A stretch of DNA of 24,043 bases, from the NCBI GenBank assembly GCA_012032575.1, contig JAAUSP010000041.1, positions 1 through 24,043 of the forward strand, read 5' to 3'. The stretch is from Anaerolineales bacterium (GTDB lineage: Bacteria > Chloroflexota > Anaerolineae > 4572-78 > J111). Shown in pieces: positions 6,686 through 15,497 of this stretch (positions within the stretch are counted from its first letter, which is position 1; every line of letters begins with the position of its first letter). Both the position numbers and the translations under genes were made by a program. The notes under the pieces were generated by a model. The model ran no database searches. It saw nothing but the letters and a program-made list of their open reading frames with translations, and had not been told where the DNA came from.

Positions 6686-8192
6686 GTGAGAAAAGTTAAT
6701 ATGATTGTTGGGGTAATCCTGATCGGTATTGCCCTGGCTGGTTTGTGGTTAGGTAAGCCAGCCCCCAGCCAGGCCGAGGGTGAAATTGAGGGTATTGACC
6801 TGGAACGCCCCGAAGCCGCTTTTCTGGAAAGCTACGCTGTAGCAATTGCCAAAGGTGCCACCGCCGAATGGCGCAAGATAGGAAGGGGTGACTCTGGACG
6901 CCAAAAACAATAAACTCTACATTGCCGTAACCGAAATAACCAAAGGGATGGCCGATGATGAAGGCGACATCAAATTGGAAGAGAACAAATGCGGCGCGGT
7001 TTACGTGGCCGACCTGGACGCCGATTTTGACATCAAAAGTGTGAAACCCCTGGTGGTGGGTGGTCCATTTGATGAAACCAACAAAGACTATCCGTGCAGT
7101 GCTGATGCTATTTCCGGCCCGGACAACGTGGCCGTTGACAGCGCCGGCAATGTCTGGATTAGTGAAGACACCGGCCTGCATGCCAGCAATATGCTGTGGG
7201 TCTGGGACGGCCAAGAACTCAAACGGTTTGCTACGGTATCTCAGGAAGCCGAAGTGACCGGCCTGTATATCGCCGCCAATGACACCGTTTTTATGAATGT
7301 GCAGCATCCGGGGGCGATGAACATGTATCCTTACAACCGCGGCACCATCGGCACAATTGCCGGGTTTAAGGCCAGCGCCGATTTCGAGCCTGTGTCTGTA
7401 CCCACCGGCGATGAGAACCGCCAGGTGAGGGTGGCGGCCGGCCGGTATCAGGTGTTGGGCCGGGTGGGCGAACCGATCCCCCAGGACCCCAACGGGGACC
7501 ACTTTGGCCAGGTTGATGCCGCCGACGGCAGCCACATCCTGACCTGCAACGATCCCGATGGCAATATGTTCTTACCTTCCAACGAATCCGGCACCGAAGG
7601 CTATCTGTATAGCAATTTTGAGTGTGTTCCGGGCGCGGTCAGCAAGCTCTACATTCGCCAGTATCAGGATGGAAGCTGGCAAGTGCTGGAAGGTGAAAAC
7701 GTGGATTTCCGCTCGGTCAACGGAACCTGGACCAACTGCTTTGCCAGCGTGACCCCCTGGAATACCGGCTTGACCAGCGAAGAATATCCCACCGACAATG
7801 CTGAAGATATCGAATACTGGCAAACCGAAGCCGGCCAGTTGATGACCGATTATGTGGGCAAAGCCGCTAATCCCTACGACTACGGCTGGATTGTGGAACT
7901 CATCCCCCAACCTGTCGGGACTGAAGTGGTCAAGCGCTATGCTCTGGGCCGGTTCAGCCACGAGAACTCCATCGTGATGCCGGACCAAAAGACCGTTTAC
8001 CACGGTGACGATGGCACCGACCGGGTGTTGTACAAATTTGTGGCCGATGTGGAAGGTGATCTGAGCGCCGGCACCCTCTATGCCGCCAAAGTGACCCAGG
8101 ACGGCGACACCCTCAACCTGACCTGGATTGAGCTGGGCCAGGGTAACGATGCCGACATCGAAGCGGCGCTACGCTCCTTTGATCAATCCTGA
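6686..8192 (+). CDS. Secreted PhoX-like DUF839 protein (one frameshift)
   Basis: The product is a beta-propeller protein of the PhoX/DUF839 family, whose characterised members are Ca/Fe-dependent alkaline phosphatases. The GTG start (6686) follows AGGAGG by 6 bases. Residues 1-30 form a Sec signal peptide (hydrophobic core 'IVGVILIGIALAGLWL', 'PSQAEG' after it). The frame breaks at about 6880: removing one extra A joins 'GATAEWRK' to 'MEGVTLDAKNNKLYIAV' and gives 501 residues. Segments matching PhoX active-site regions are kept: 'NCFASVTPWNTGLTSEEY', 'GPDNVAVDSAGNVWISED', 'YALGRFSHENSIV' and 'HGDDGTDRVLYKF'. It therefore may still be a phosphatase, though it is clearly diverged from the TAT-exported copy at 9588. 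The Pho-box-like promoter argues for induction at low phosphate. A terminator follows at 8268. Confidence 0.85.
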
Positions 8193-8267
8193 TTGTAGTA
8201 AAAGCCTGATCGTTTCAAGCTAAGGGATATTTCCGCTCAAATGATGTGGGCGCAATGTGGTAAAAAC

Positions 8268-8299
8268 AGTGGCTCGGTGACGTGGTTCACCGGGCCACT
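8268..8299 (+). terminator. Rho-independent terminator after the first DUF839 gene
   Basis: A 13-bp stem (8268-8280 with 8287-8299, one G-U pair) with a 6-base loop is followed by ATTTTAAATTTT. The right arm contains CCGGGCCAC, the same core as the hairpin at 11665-11693 after the second PhoX gene. Confidence 0.8.
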
Positions 8300-8333
8300 A
8301 TTTTAAATTTTAAATTAAACACAGGATAAACTC

Positions 8334-9230
8334 ATGCGATTGATACCAAAGCCGGGGTTGCTGCTGCAAAAGCGACCAGGCCGGCTGTTAATCCTGACTG
8401 CGCTGGTTCTGACTACGATTGGGCTTATTCTGGTGATTGCGCCACCCCTTGTACAGGCCGAAAGACCCTTTTTGAGCGAAGCAAAAGCGCGCTACCCCCA
8501 GATTGAAGGCAGCAAACTCGACGACTGCCGGCTGTGCCATAAAAACAAGGAAGGTGGCGGCCCCCGCAATGCTTTTGGTCAGGATTTTCAAATACACAGC
8601 TACGATTTTGCGGTTATGGAGAACCTTGACACCGATGGCGATGGCTTCACCAATTTGGAAGAATTTATGGCTCTGACCATTCCAAGTAATCCCAAAAACT
8701 TCCCCAAAGAGCACCTTGAAATCGAGCCAACGCCGGTAATCGCTGCACCTATTACGCTCTGTTACATCAACGGCCGGCCTGAAAATGTTCCGGTAGAGCC
8801 GGGTGGCTTGCCGGTCTTTGGCCCTGAACTGAACCAGGTAAGCTTATTTTCCTTTTGGCAAAAGCCTGACAGTGATGCACCCAGCGAGGTCAAGGGCGAT
8901 GCCGCACGCGGGCAAAAACTGTTTGAGGCCGATTTAATTGGATCAGATAACGCTATGGGCTGTAAGGTCTGTCACTTAACCAATGCAAGCGGCAACACCC
9001 TGGGGCCACCCACGTCTGGTTTAGGCCGTCGCAGCGCCGAAACTATTCAGCAGCCCGATTACACCGGCCAGGCCAAAACCGTTGAAGCCTATCTGCGGGA
9101 GTCGCTGCTTAAGCCGGAGGTGTATGTTACCCCCGGTTTTGCAACAGGATTGATGCTCACAAATTATGGGGAAGTGTTGACCGAACAGGAAATAGCGGAT
9201 TTGGTTGCTTATATGTTAACCCTCAAATGA
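8334..9230 (+). CDS. Exported diheme cytochrome c with EF-hand-like Ca loop
   Basis: The 298-residue protein has a basic N-terminus and one hydrophobic segment (about 18-40) ending 'PPLVQAER', a signal peptide or anchor. Two heme c sites are visible: CRLCH (65-69) and CKVCH (210-214). Between them 'DTDGDGFTNLEEF' (99-111) is an EF-hand or thrombospondin type 3 calcium loop. The last ~110 residues look like a class I cytochrome c, with 'GLMLTNYGEVLTEQEIADLVAYM' as the distal helix. Residues 43-125 are a clear homologue of residues 43-125 in the fusion protein at 12524, so this is a shared module. It probably carries electrons outside the cytoplasmic membrane, partner unknown. Start ATG 8334 with AGGAT. 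Its stop overlaps, as ATGA, the start of the HNH gene remnant. Confidence 0.85.
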   Translation: MRLIPKPGLLLQKRPGRLLILTALVLTTIGLILVIAPPLVQAERPFLSEAKARYPQIEGSKLDDCRLCHKNKEGGGPRNAFGQDFQIHSYDFAVMENLDTDGDGFTNLEEFMALTIPSNPKNFPKEHLEIEPTPVIAAPITLCYINGRPENVPVEPGGLPVFGPELNQVSLFSFWQKPDSDAPSEVKGDAARGQKLFEADLIGSDNAMGCKVCHLTNASGNTLGPPTSGLGRRSAETIQQPDYTGQAKTVEAYLRESLLKPEVYVTPGFATGLMLTNYGEVLTEQEIADLVAYMLTLK

Positions 9231-9361
9231 GGGCCATCTTGTTACTCAATGCCAGTTATGAACCCCTCGCCGTTATTACCCGACAGCGAGCGATGTCTTT
9301 ATGGTTAAGTGGAAAAGGGTCAACCGCCCCTGCCGAACTACGCCCACACCTTGCTGCATAA
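9227..9361 (+). pseudogene. Truncated remnant of an HNH endonuclease gene
   Basis: The ATG overlaps the cytochrome stop (ATGA). The 44-codon ORF begins 'MRAILLLNASYEPLAVIT' and continues 'RQRAMSLWL', which aligns with the first ~28 residues of the intact HNH protein at 14392 ('MANVLLLNASYEPLAVIT', 'QRRAMSLLL'). Similarity then decays and the frame ends at 9359-9361. No HNH or zinc-ribbon motif remains. Synonymous differences across the matching stretch show it is an old paralogue rather than a recent copy. Confidence 0.8.
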
Positions 9362-9410
9362 ACCAGAATCCCTCCCAGTTAAATTAACTTGACAAAAGTT
9401 GGACAGCCGA

Positions 9411-9487
9411 CTTAAAGGTTTTTTAACCCTGGCTTAACTGTATTTTAACGTTTTGATAAATTGGATTTAATAAATTCTCATTACAAT
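9411..9487 (+). promoter_or_regulatory. Pho-box-like direct repeat array and -10 box upstream of phoX
   Basis: TTAA cores at 9412, 9423, 9434 and 9445 are spaced exactly 11 bp, in the units CTTAAAGG, TTTAACCC, CTTAACTG and TTTAACGT. A further core at 9467 is again in phase. The -10 box TACAAT lies at 9482-9487, exactly 15 bp from the 9467 core, the same distance as in the array at 6564-6638. This supports one shared response regulator of the PhoB/PhoP type. Confidence 0.8.
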
Positions 9488-9587
9488 TCGCCAAGATCAG
9501 GTAAAAATTAACTGTTAAAAACCGAAGCAAAGAACCAGGCAGTTTCTTTATTCGGTAAATTATTTATTTCACAAGGAGAAGGGATTA

Positions 9588-11620
9588 ATGATGCAGAGCA
9601 ACGATCAACAGAACGAAAACAACGGTGTAGACCCTGCCGAGCAGCAGCAGTCGTTTATTAAAGTTATGGGACGACGCTTGAGCCGGCGCGGGCTGCTCAA
9701 AGGCGCTGCCGCGGCTTCGGCGGCGGCGGTGGCGGCGTCGGTAGTGGGCAAGGTCGATACGGTTATGGCGAGCGGCGCTCCGGCCACCGGGGCTATCGAG
9801 GCCGCGCCGATCCGCCCGGTTCTGCAAACCAAATCTGAAGTCGGTTTTCTGCCGGTTAGCGACGATGCGCCCAAAGTGCCGGCTGGTTACAAAGTTGAAA
9901 CCTTGATTCGCTGGGGCGACCCGATTCTCAAGGGTGCGCCGGCCTTTGACCCGGAAAATCAAACGGCCCAGGCCCCAGGCCCAGCAATTTGGTTACAACT
10001 GCGATTTTATTGGCTTTATGCCCATGCCCGAATACAGCGCCAATGCCTCCGACCACGCTTTGCTGGTGGTCAACCACGAATATACCAACCCGGAACTGAT
10101 GTTTCCCGGCTACAGCCTGGATGAGCCGGACCCGACCAAGGAGCAGGTGGATGTCGAACTGGCCGCTCACGGATTGTCGGTGGTGGAAATCAAGCGCGAT
10201 GCTCAAGGCAAGTGGGCCGTTATCACCGATGGCGCTATGAACCGCCGCATCACGGGTATGACCCCGATGGAAATTACCGGCCCGGCAGCCGGCACCCGCT
10301 GCTGCAGACCTCAGCCGATACGACCGGGACAAAAGTAATGGGAACCCTCAATAACTGCGCCGCCGGAAAAACCCCCTGGGGCACTGTTTTAACCGCCGAA
10401 GAAAATTTCCATCAATATTTGCCAATGCTGCTCCCGAAAGCGGGTCGGCGCTGGATGAAGAAATTACCGCCTTCCACAAACGATATGGCCTGCCGTCAGA
10501 GGCTTCGGAACGCCGCTGGGAAAGTTTCTATGACCGCTTTGACCTGCAAAAAGAACCCAATGAATCGTTCCGCTTTGGTTGGATGGTTGAAGTTGATCCG
10601 TATGATCCTCAGTCAACCCCCATGAAGCGCACCGCTTTGGGCCGCTTTAAGCATGAGGCCGCTACCGTTGCGCCGGCTGAAGCGGGCAAGCCGCTTGTTT
10701 TGTATACGGGCGATGACGAGCGCTTTGAGCGGGTTTATAAGTTTGTAACCAAGGGTGTCTATACTCCTGATGACCGCGAAGCCAACATGAAACTTCTGGA
10801 TGAAGGCACGCTGTATGTAGCCAAGTTCAACGATGACGGCACGGGCGAGTGGCTGCCGTTGGTCTTTGGCGAAGGCCCGCTGACGGCCGAAAATGGCTTC
10901 AAAGATCAAGGCGATGTGCTTATCCATGCCCGCCTGGCTGCTGACGCTTTGGAAGCGACCACGATGGACCGCCCGGAAGATATTGAAGTCAACCCGGTCA
11001 ACAAAAAAGTTTATATGGTCATGACCAAGAATGACCGCCGCCTGGAAGCAGGCGCCGCCGCCGAAGCCGAAAAACCGGCCAACCAGGAAGTCAATGCGGC
11101 TAACCCCCGCCCGGTTAACCAGGACGGTCATATCATCGAAGTGACCGAAGAAAATGACGATTATATGGCAACCAAATTTGCCTGGGAGATTCTGCTGTTG
11201 TGCGGCCATCCCAGTGATGAAACCACCAAATTTGGCGACGGCAGCTTTGAATTGAGCGCGGTCAGCCCAATCTCCTCACCCGATAACATTGCCTTTGACC
11301 TGGACGGCAACCTGTGGATTGCCACCGACGGCCAGCCGTCGGCTTTGGGAGTCAACGACGGCTTCTTTATGGTTCCGGTTGATGGACCTGATCGCGGCAA
11401 GGTGCAGCAGTTCTTTAGCGCGGTGCCGGGCGCCGAAGTGTGCGGCCCCGAATTCTCGCCCGACAACACCTCGCTCTTCCTGGCCATCCAGCACCCCGGC
11501 GAGGGCGGTACTTACGAGCGGCCCACCAGCTATTGGCCCGATTACAAAGCGCCGACCCGGCCCTCGGTTGTGGTCATTCAAGCCGAAGATGCCCTGGCGA
11601 GGGTGGGTGCAGCAGCCTAA
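9588..11620 (+). CDS. phoX: TAT-exported alkaline phosphatase PhoX family protein (three frameshifts)
   Basis: PhoX enzymes hydrolyse phosphomonoesters outside the cytoplasm, using Ca and Fe cofactors, and are exported folded by TAT. The start ATG (9588) follows AAGGAGAAGGG. The twin-arginine motif is SRRGLLK (about residues 29-35), followed by an alanine-rich hydrophobic stretch. Catalytic-region motifs are present: '[18 protein letters not shown]' then 'EEN', '[12 protein letters not shown]', '[13 protein letters not shown]', 'RPEDIEVNP' and '[18 protein letters not shown]'. Three single-base errors break the frame: an extra C near 9976, a missing G near 10291 and a missing T near 10422. 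Correcting all three gives 677 residues, the normal length. It has its own Pho-box-like promoter and a hairpin after it. Because every catalytic block is intact, I treat the frameshifts as sequence errors, not decay. Confidence 0.85.
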
Positions 11621-11664
11621 GCGGCTTAAGGTGACTGAAAAGTAAAAATATTAAGGTTGACAGG

Positions 11665-11693
11665 GTGGCCCGGTAAGTTATTTGCCGGGCCAC
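11665..11693 (+). terminator. Hairpin terminator after phoX
   Basis: GTGGCCCGG (11665-11673) and CCGGGCCAC (11685-11693) form a perfect 9-bp stem with an 11-base loop. Only a weak GTTTGT follows, so termination may be partial and the cytochrome at 11739 could be reached by read-through. Confidence 0.65.
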
Positions 11694-11738
11694 GTTTGTA
11701 AATATCAAAAAAATGCGCTGCTGAATTGTTATTAAGTT

Positions 11739-12527
11739 ATGATGAACAACCTCCGAATCTGGTTAATTTTCGGTCTGATCACCCTGGGTGTGCTGATGAT
11801 TATTCTGCCTTTTTATGGTCTGAATGAAAGCCGGCGCGTGGCCGAGGCGCAAACTCGCCTCCGGCTTGAGGCCGTGGCCGAGGGCCAGAAATTATATGCC
11901 GAACATTGCGCGGAGTGTCACGGGCCGGAGGGTCGAGGGGATAGTTTTTACCCAACCCTGGCCAGTGAGGAGGTCCGCCGGATAGCCCGAGATTCGCTGG
12001 TGGAGGTGGTTAAGTGGGGCGTGTCGGGCAGCGAAATGACCGCCTGGGGGATCACCCAGGGAGGCGTTCTGACCGACCCGCAGATTGACCAGTTGGTAAC
12101 CATGTTGAAATTTGGCGACTGGCAGGAAACAGCCAGAGTGGTAGCCGCCTGGCAAGAGGCAGTGGTGAGTGAAGAGATGGTCGCCGTGGCTGAGCCGGCA
12201 GAAATTTTGGAGCCGGAGCCGGAACCAACGCCGACCCCCGCGGAACTATCGAAGATGGATCAGATTGCGATAGCTTTTTCTGCCAATGGGTGCAGTGGCT
12301 GCCATACTATTCCAGAAATTCCTGATGCCAGCGGCAGGACCGGACCAGACCTGGCTCAACTCAATGCCCAGATAACCCTCGGAGGTGACCCCGACGCCCT
12401 GGCTGCCTATCTCGACCAGCATCTCCTGTCGCTGGGATACTTGACCGATCCGGCCACAGGCGTCGAGAAAGAGGATTTGACCCGTATGGCCGAGTATTTA
12501 TTGCAGCAAACTGAGGCGGGGCCATGA
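11739..12527 (+). CDS. Membrane-anchored diheme cytochrome c
   Basis: The 262-residue protein has one N-terminal transmembrane helix (about 7-27) and then an extracytoplasmic part with two heme c sites: CAECH (57-61) and CSGCH (185-189). The first domain has a typical class I cytochrome fold, with 'SEMTAWG' (Met100) as a likely distal ligand. A Pro/Glu/Thr-rich linker (about 157-169) separates it from the second domain. It probably shuttles electrons at the outer face of the membrane. The start is ATG 11739 or 11742, with only a weak ribosome binding site. Its stop overlaps the start of the heme/DUF839 fusion gene (ATGA at 12524), so the two are translationally coupled and likely work together. 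Confidence 0.85.
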   Translation: MMNNLRIWLIFGLITLGVLMIILPFYGLNESRRVAEAQTRLRLEAVAEGQKLYAEHCAECHGPEGRGDSFYPTLASEEVRRIARDSLVEVVKWGVSGSEMTAWGITQGGVLTDPQIDQLVTMLKFGDWQETARVVAAWQEAVVSEEMVAVAEPAEILEPEPEPTPTPAELSKMDQIAIAFSANGCSGCHTIPEIPDASGRTGPDLAQLNAQITLGGDPDALAAYLDQHLLSLGYLTDPATGVEKEDLTRMAEYLLQQTEAGP

Positions 12528-14386
12528 ATTTTGCGTTCAAGCCAGATTTTAAGAGACAATCGCGCCAGCCGGGCTGGGTTCTGAGCATCATGGGTCTGGG
12601 GTTGCTGGTGTGGCTGGTTCAGGCCGCGTGGCTGGCCCCGCGGGTCGAGGCCAAACCGACCTTTCTGGCCAGGGCGGTAGCTCGCTACCCGCAGATAAAA
12701 GGCCACCGCCTAGGTGGTTGTATTCTGTGCCACCGGGGCGGGCTTGCTGACGGCGAGCGCAACGCTTTTGCCACTGATTTTGAGGAGCGCGGCTACGATT
12801 TTGGCGCGATTGAGGGTCTCGACTCAGATGGCGATGGATTCACCAACAAGCAGGAGTTTATGGCGCTGACATTTCCGGGCAATCCCAAAAGCGTGCCCGG
12901 CTCCGCGGCGACAAGCGCGACTGAAGCGGCTCCGGTTAGTCCCGCCGGCACCGCCGACTCGCCACTCACCAGCAGCATTCTAAACGCCGAATATCTGATC
13001 CCCCTGGATCATCCCCTGGCCCCATTTTTAGAAAGCCGCGCCTTTGCCGCCAGCCAGGGGGCGACGGTTGAATTTGATCAGCTAAAGAGTATGGTCCTGG
13101 ACCCGCTCAACAACAAGCTTTACCTGGCCTTCCAGGAAATCGGTCAAAGCATGAGCGACGAGCGCGGCCATATCCAACTGGCGGCAAATCCCTGCGGCGG
13201 AATTTATGAGGCCAGTCTGGATGACTCATTCAATCTGACTCGACTTGCGCCCGCCGTGATGGGCGAGCTGGCCGAGGAAGTTGAGGCGGATAATTTCTGC
13301 AAAGCCAACCGCATTGCCGGGCCAAACCATCTGGCCGTGGACAGCCGGGGCAATTTGTGGATTGCGGAAGAGGGTCACTTGCACCGCCATAATATGCTTT
13401 GGGCCTGGAATGGGCGCGGCCTGAATCGCTTTGCCACGGCCCCGCAGGGAGCCGCCCTGACCGGGCTGCACCTGGTTGATGATACCATCTTTTTCAATGT
13501 GGCCCACCCTGACCCGTTGAATTTGCCCCCGTATGACCAGAGTGTTATCGGGGTGGTGGCAGGCTTTGCCGCCAGTTTTGATTATTGGGAGTTACCGCTG
13601 CCGCAAGACGACAACACTCGCCGGGTTATGGTTTCGATGGGTGAGTATCAGGTGTTGGGCCGGGTGGGTGATGCGCTGGCGGGGCCGGCGGGTAATGACC
13701 TCCTGGGCCAGATTTCATTGGCCGATAATCGGACTTTTTTGTGCAATCATCCGGCGGGCAATATGTTCATACCCGTTAGCGGGGGAGCAGACGAAGGTTA
13801 TCTCTACACCAATTTTGCCTGCTGGCCCGGCGGAATCAGCCAGCTTTACCTCCGCCGGCTGGCCGGAGAACCATGGGCAACGGTGACGGGCGAACACCTC
13901 GACTTCCAGCCGGTTCGGGGCCTCTGGCGCACTCGCGCCGCCGGTGTTACGCCCTGGCAAACCGGGCTGACCGGCGAAGGGTACGAACCGGAAACAGGCG
14001 CTAAATGGCCCGAAGCCATCGCCTCGATGACCGAGTATCTGGGCCAAGCGGCCAATCCCTATGATTATGGTTACGCTGTGGAGTTGACCCCCCAGGCGGA
14101 GGGAGGCCAGGCGATCAAACATTATGCGCTGGGCCGGGCCGGGGTTGAACAGGCAGTCGTCATGCCCGACCGGAAAACTGTTTATTTTGGCAGCGCCGGA
14201 GAGAATCGAGTTCTGTTCAAATTTATAGCCACAATTGAAGCGCAATTGGGTGAGGGTACGCTTTACGCGGCCCAATTAACCCAAAATGACACTGCTTTTG
14301 AGGTGCAATGGCTGGAGTTGGGTTCCACAAACAATGCGACTATGCGCGATGCTATTATTGGTTTAACCCCAGCAATTGAGGAATAA
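12524..14386 (+). CDS. Fusion of cytochrome c/Ca-binding module to a PhoX-like DUF839 propeller
   Basis: The 620-residue protein has a signal/anchor helix (about 19-40), then a heme c site CILCH (66-70) and an EF-hand-like loop 'DSDGDGFTNKQEF' (100-112). A Ser/Pro/Thr-rich linker follows, then a full DUF839 propeller from about residue 155. The N-terminal module matches residues 43-125 of the cytochrome at 8334. The propeller is paralogous to the protein at 6686 ('NNKLYLAFQEI', 'GEYQVLGRVG', 'NPYDYGYAVEL'). Residues kept in PhoX-type copies are altered here. The N-C of the 'TPW' block is replaced ('RTRAAGVTPWQTGLTGEGY'), PDN is PNH, FxHE is AGVE, and GDD is GSA. Phosphatase activity is therefore unlikely; a heme-linked binding or redox role is inferred. 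It is coupled to the cytochrome upstream by ATGA and followed after 5 bases by the HNH gene. Confidence 0.85.
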   Translation: MNFAFKPDFKRQSRQPGWVLSIMGLGLLVWLVQAAWLAPRVEAKPTFLARAVARYPQIKGHRLGGCILCHRGGLADGERNAFATDFEERGYDFGAIEGLDSDGDGFTNKQEFMALTFPGNPKSVPGSAATSATEAAPVSPAGTADSPLTSSILNAEYLIPLDHPLAPFLESRAFAASQGATVEFDQLKSMVLDPLNNKLYLAFQEIGQSMSDERGHIQLAANPCGGIYEASLDDSFNLTRLAPAVMGELAEEVEADNFCKANRIAGPNHLAVDSRGNLWIAEEGHLHRHNMLWAWNGRGLNRFATAPQGAALTGLHLVDDTIFFNVAHPDPLNLPPYDQSVIGVVAGFAASFDYWELPLPQDDNTRRVMVSMGEYQVLGRVGDALAGPAGNDLLGQISLADNRTFLCNHPAGNMFIPVSGGADEGYLYTNFACWPGGISQLYLRRLAGEPWATVTGEHLDFQPVRGLWRTRAAGVTPWQTGLTGEGYEPETGAKWPEAIASMTEYLGQAANPYDYGYAVELTPQAEGGQAIKHYALGRAGVEQAVVMPDRKTVYFGSAGENRVLFKFIATIEAQLGEGTLYAAQLTQNDTAFEVQWLELGSTNNATMRDAIIGLTPAIEE

Positions 14387-14391
14387 AAAAT

Positions 14392-14913
14392 ATGGCGAAC
14401 GTTTTGTTGCTTAATGCCAGCTATGAGCCGCTTGCTGTCATTACCCAACGGCGAGCGATGTCGCTGCTGCTTAAAGGCCGGGTGGAAGCCGCCGGGCCGG
14501 AAATCATCGAATTACGCGGGGTATCAGGCGCGCTGACCCTGCCGACAGTGATGCGGCTGCGCCGTTACATCAATGTGCCCCGGCGCGGGATACGCTGGAG
14601 CCGGAAAGCCGTGCTCCAGCGGGATAAATATATCTGCGTCTACTGCGGGCTGCGGCCCGGCGATGAACAGCGCGGGCAAATCCTCAGCCGCCAGAGCTTT
14701 ACCGTGGACCATATCATGCCGGTCAGCCGGGGTGGCAAAAATACCTGGGTTAACACCGTCTGCGCCTGCCCTGTTTGCAACCAACGCAAGGGCAACCGGA
14801 CGCCCCACGAAGCGAATATGAAACTGCTGTGGGAACCCAAGACGCCGCGGGTCAACTATGTGGTGGCTTCGGGTGAGATTCCCGCCCTGTGGAAAATTTA
14901 CCTGGAAGTGTAA
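14392..14913 (+). CDS. HNH endonuclease family protein
   Basis: The 173-residue protein has an N-terminal domain 'MANVLLLNASYEPLAVIT' typical of a widespread HNH family. It then has a zinc-binding HNH/beta-beta-alpha-Me domain: CVYC (82-85), 'TVDHIMPVSRGG' (His107), Asn121 and CPVC (126-129). The expected fold is a DNA nuclease; the physiological role of this family is not established. The start ATG is 5 bases after the fusion gene stop, with GAGGAA inside that gene's 3' end as ribosome binding site, so it is probably co-expressed. A truncated second copy lies at 9227-9361 in the equivalent place after the other cytochrome. It converges with msrA, 5 bases apart. Confidence 0.9.
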   Translation: MANVLLLNASYEPLAVITQRRAMSLLLKGRVEAAGPEIIELRGVSGALTLPTVMRLRRYINVPRRGIRWSRKAVLQRDKYICVYCGLRPGDEQRGQILSRQSFTVDHIMPVSRGGKNTWVNTVCACPVCNQRKGNRTPHEANMKLLWEPKTPRVNYVVASGEIPALWKIYLEV

Positions 14914-14918
14914 ACCGC

Positions 14919-15485
14919 TTACTGCTTGAGCCGACTGAGATACTTCTGGCGAAACTTGGCCACTTTGGGCGCAATCACCACCCGGCAGTAACCCTGGCCG
15001 GGGTTGTGCTTAAAATATTCCTGGTGATAAGCTTCAGCCGGGTAAAATTTGGCAAAAGGCGTGACTTCGGTCACAATCGGCGCATCCCAGATGTGGGCGG
15101 CGTTGATTTCGCCGATGACCTGTTCGGCGGTCGCCTTTTGCTCCGGGCTGTGATAAAAGACAGCCGAGCGATACTGCGGCCCGACATCCGCGCCCTGGCG
15201 GTTCAGCGTGGTTGGGTCGTGGATGGTAAAAAAGATTTCCAGAATTTCCCGAAATGAGACAACTGACGGGTCAAAGGTCACCTGGATCACTTCGGCATGG
15301 CCGGTGGTGGCGTTGCAGACTTGCTCATAGGTGGGATTAACCACATGCCCGCCGGAATAGCCGGACACGACATCCTCTACCCCCTGTAGTTCATCATAAA
15401 CCGCCTCCAAACACCAGAAGCAGCCGCCGCCTAACGTCGCAATTTCTCGCCCGGATGAGGAACTCAGCGCTTGATTTTGGTTCAT
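14919..15485 (-). CDS. msrA: Peptide methionine sulfoxide reductase MsrA
   Basis: MsrA reduces the S-epimer of methionine sulfoxide in proteins. The catalytic motif GGGCFWC is at about residues 19-25, preceded by a short tail. Further conserved blocks are 'VVSGYSGGHVVNPTYEQVC', 'HAEVIQVTFDP', 'DVGPQYRSAVFYH' and 'AEAYHQEYFKHNPGQGYC'. At 188 residues it is of normal length. The last Cys ('GYC') is available as a resolving residue. The start ATG at 15485 has an AGG 5 bases upstream. It begins 12 bases after the antitoxin-like gene stop on the same strand and has no visible promoter of its own, so it may be expressed from the toxin-antitoxin promoter. Confidence 0.95.
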   Translation of the reverse strand: MNQNQALSSSSGREIATLGGGCFWCLEAVYDELQGVEDVVSGYSGGHVVNPTYEQVCNATTGHAEVIQVTFDPSVVSFREILEIFFTIHDPTTLNRQGADVGPQYRSAVFYHSPEQKATAEQVIGEINAAHIWDAPIVTEVTPFAKFYPAEAYHQEYFKHNPGQGYCRVVIAPKVAKFRQKYLSRLKQ

Positions 15486-15497
15486 TTTGCCTGCTTT

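Noticed and set aside
9588..11620. phoX as a true pseudogene
   Set aside because: Three single-base indels cancel to an exact multiple of three and every catalytic block is intact, so sequencing error is more likely than decay.
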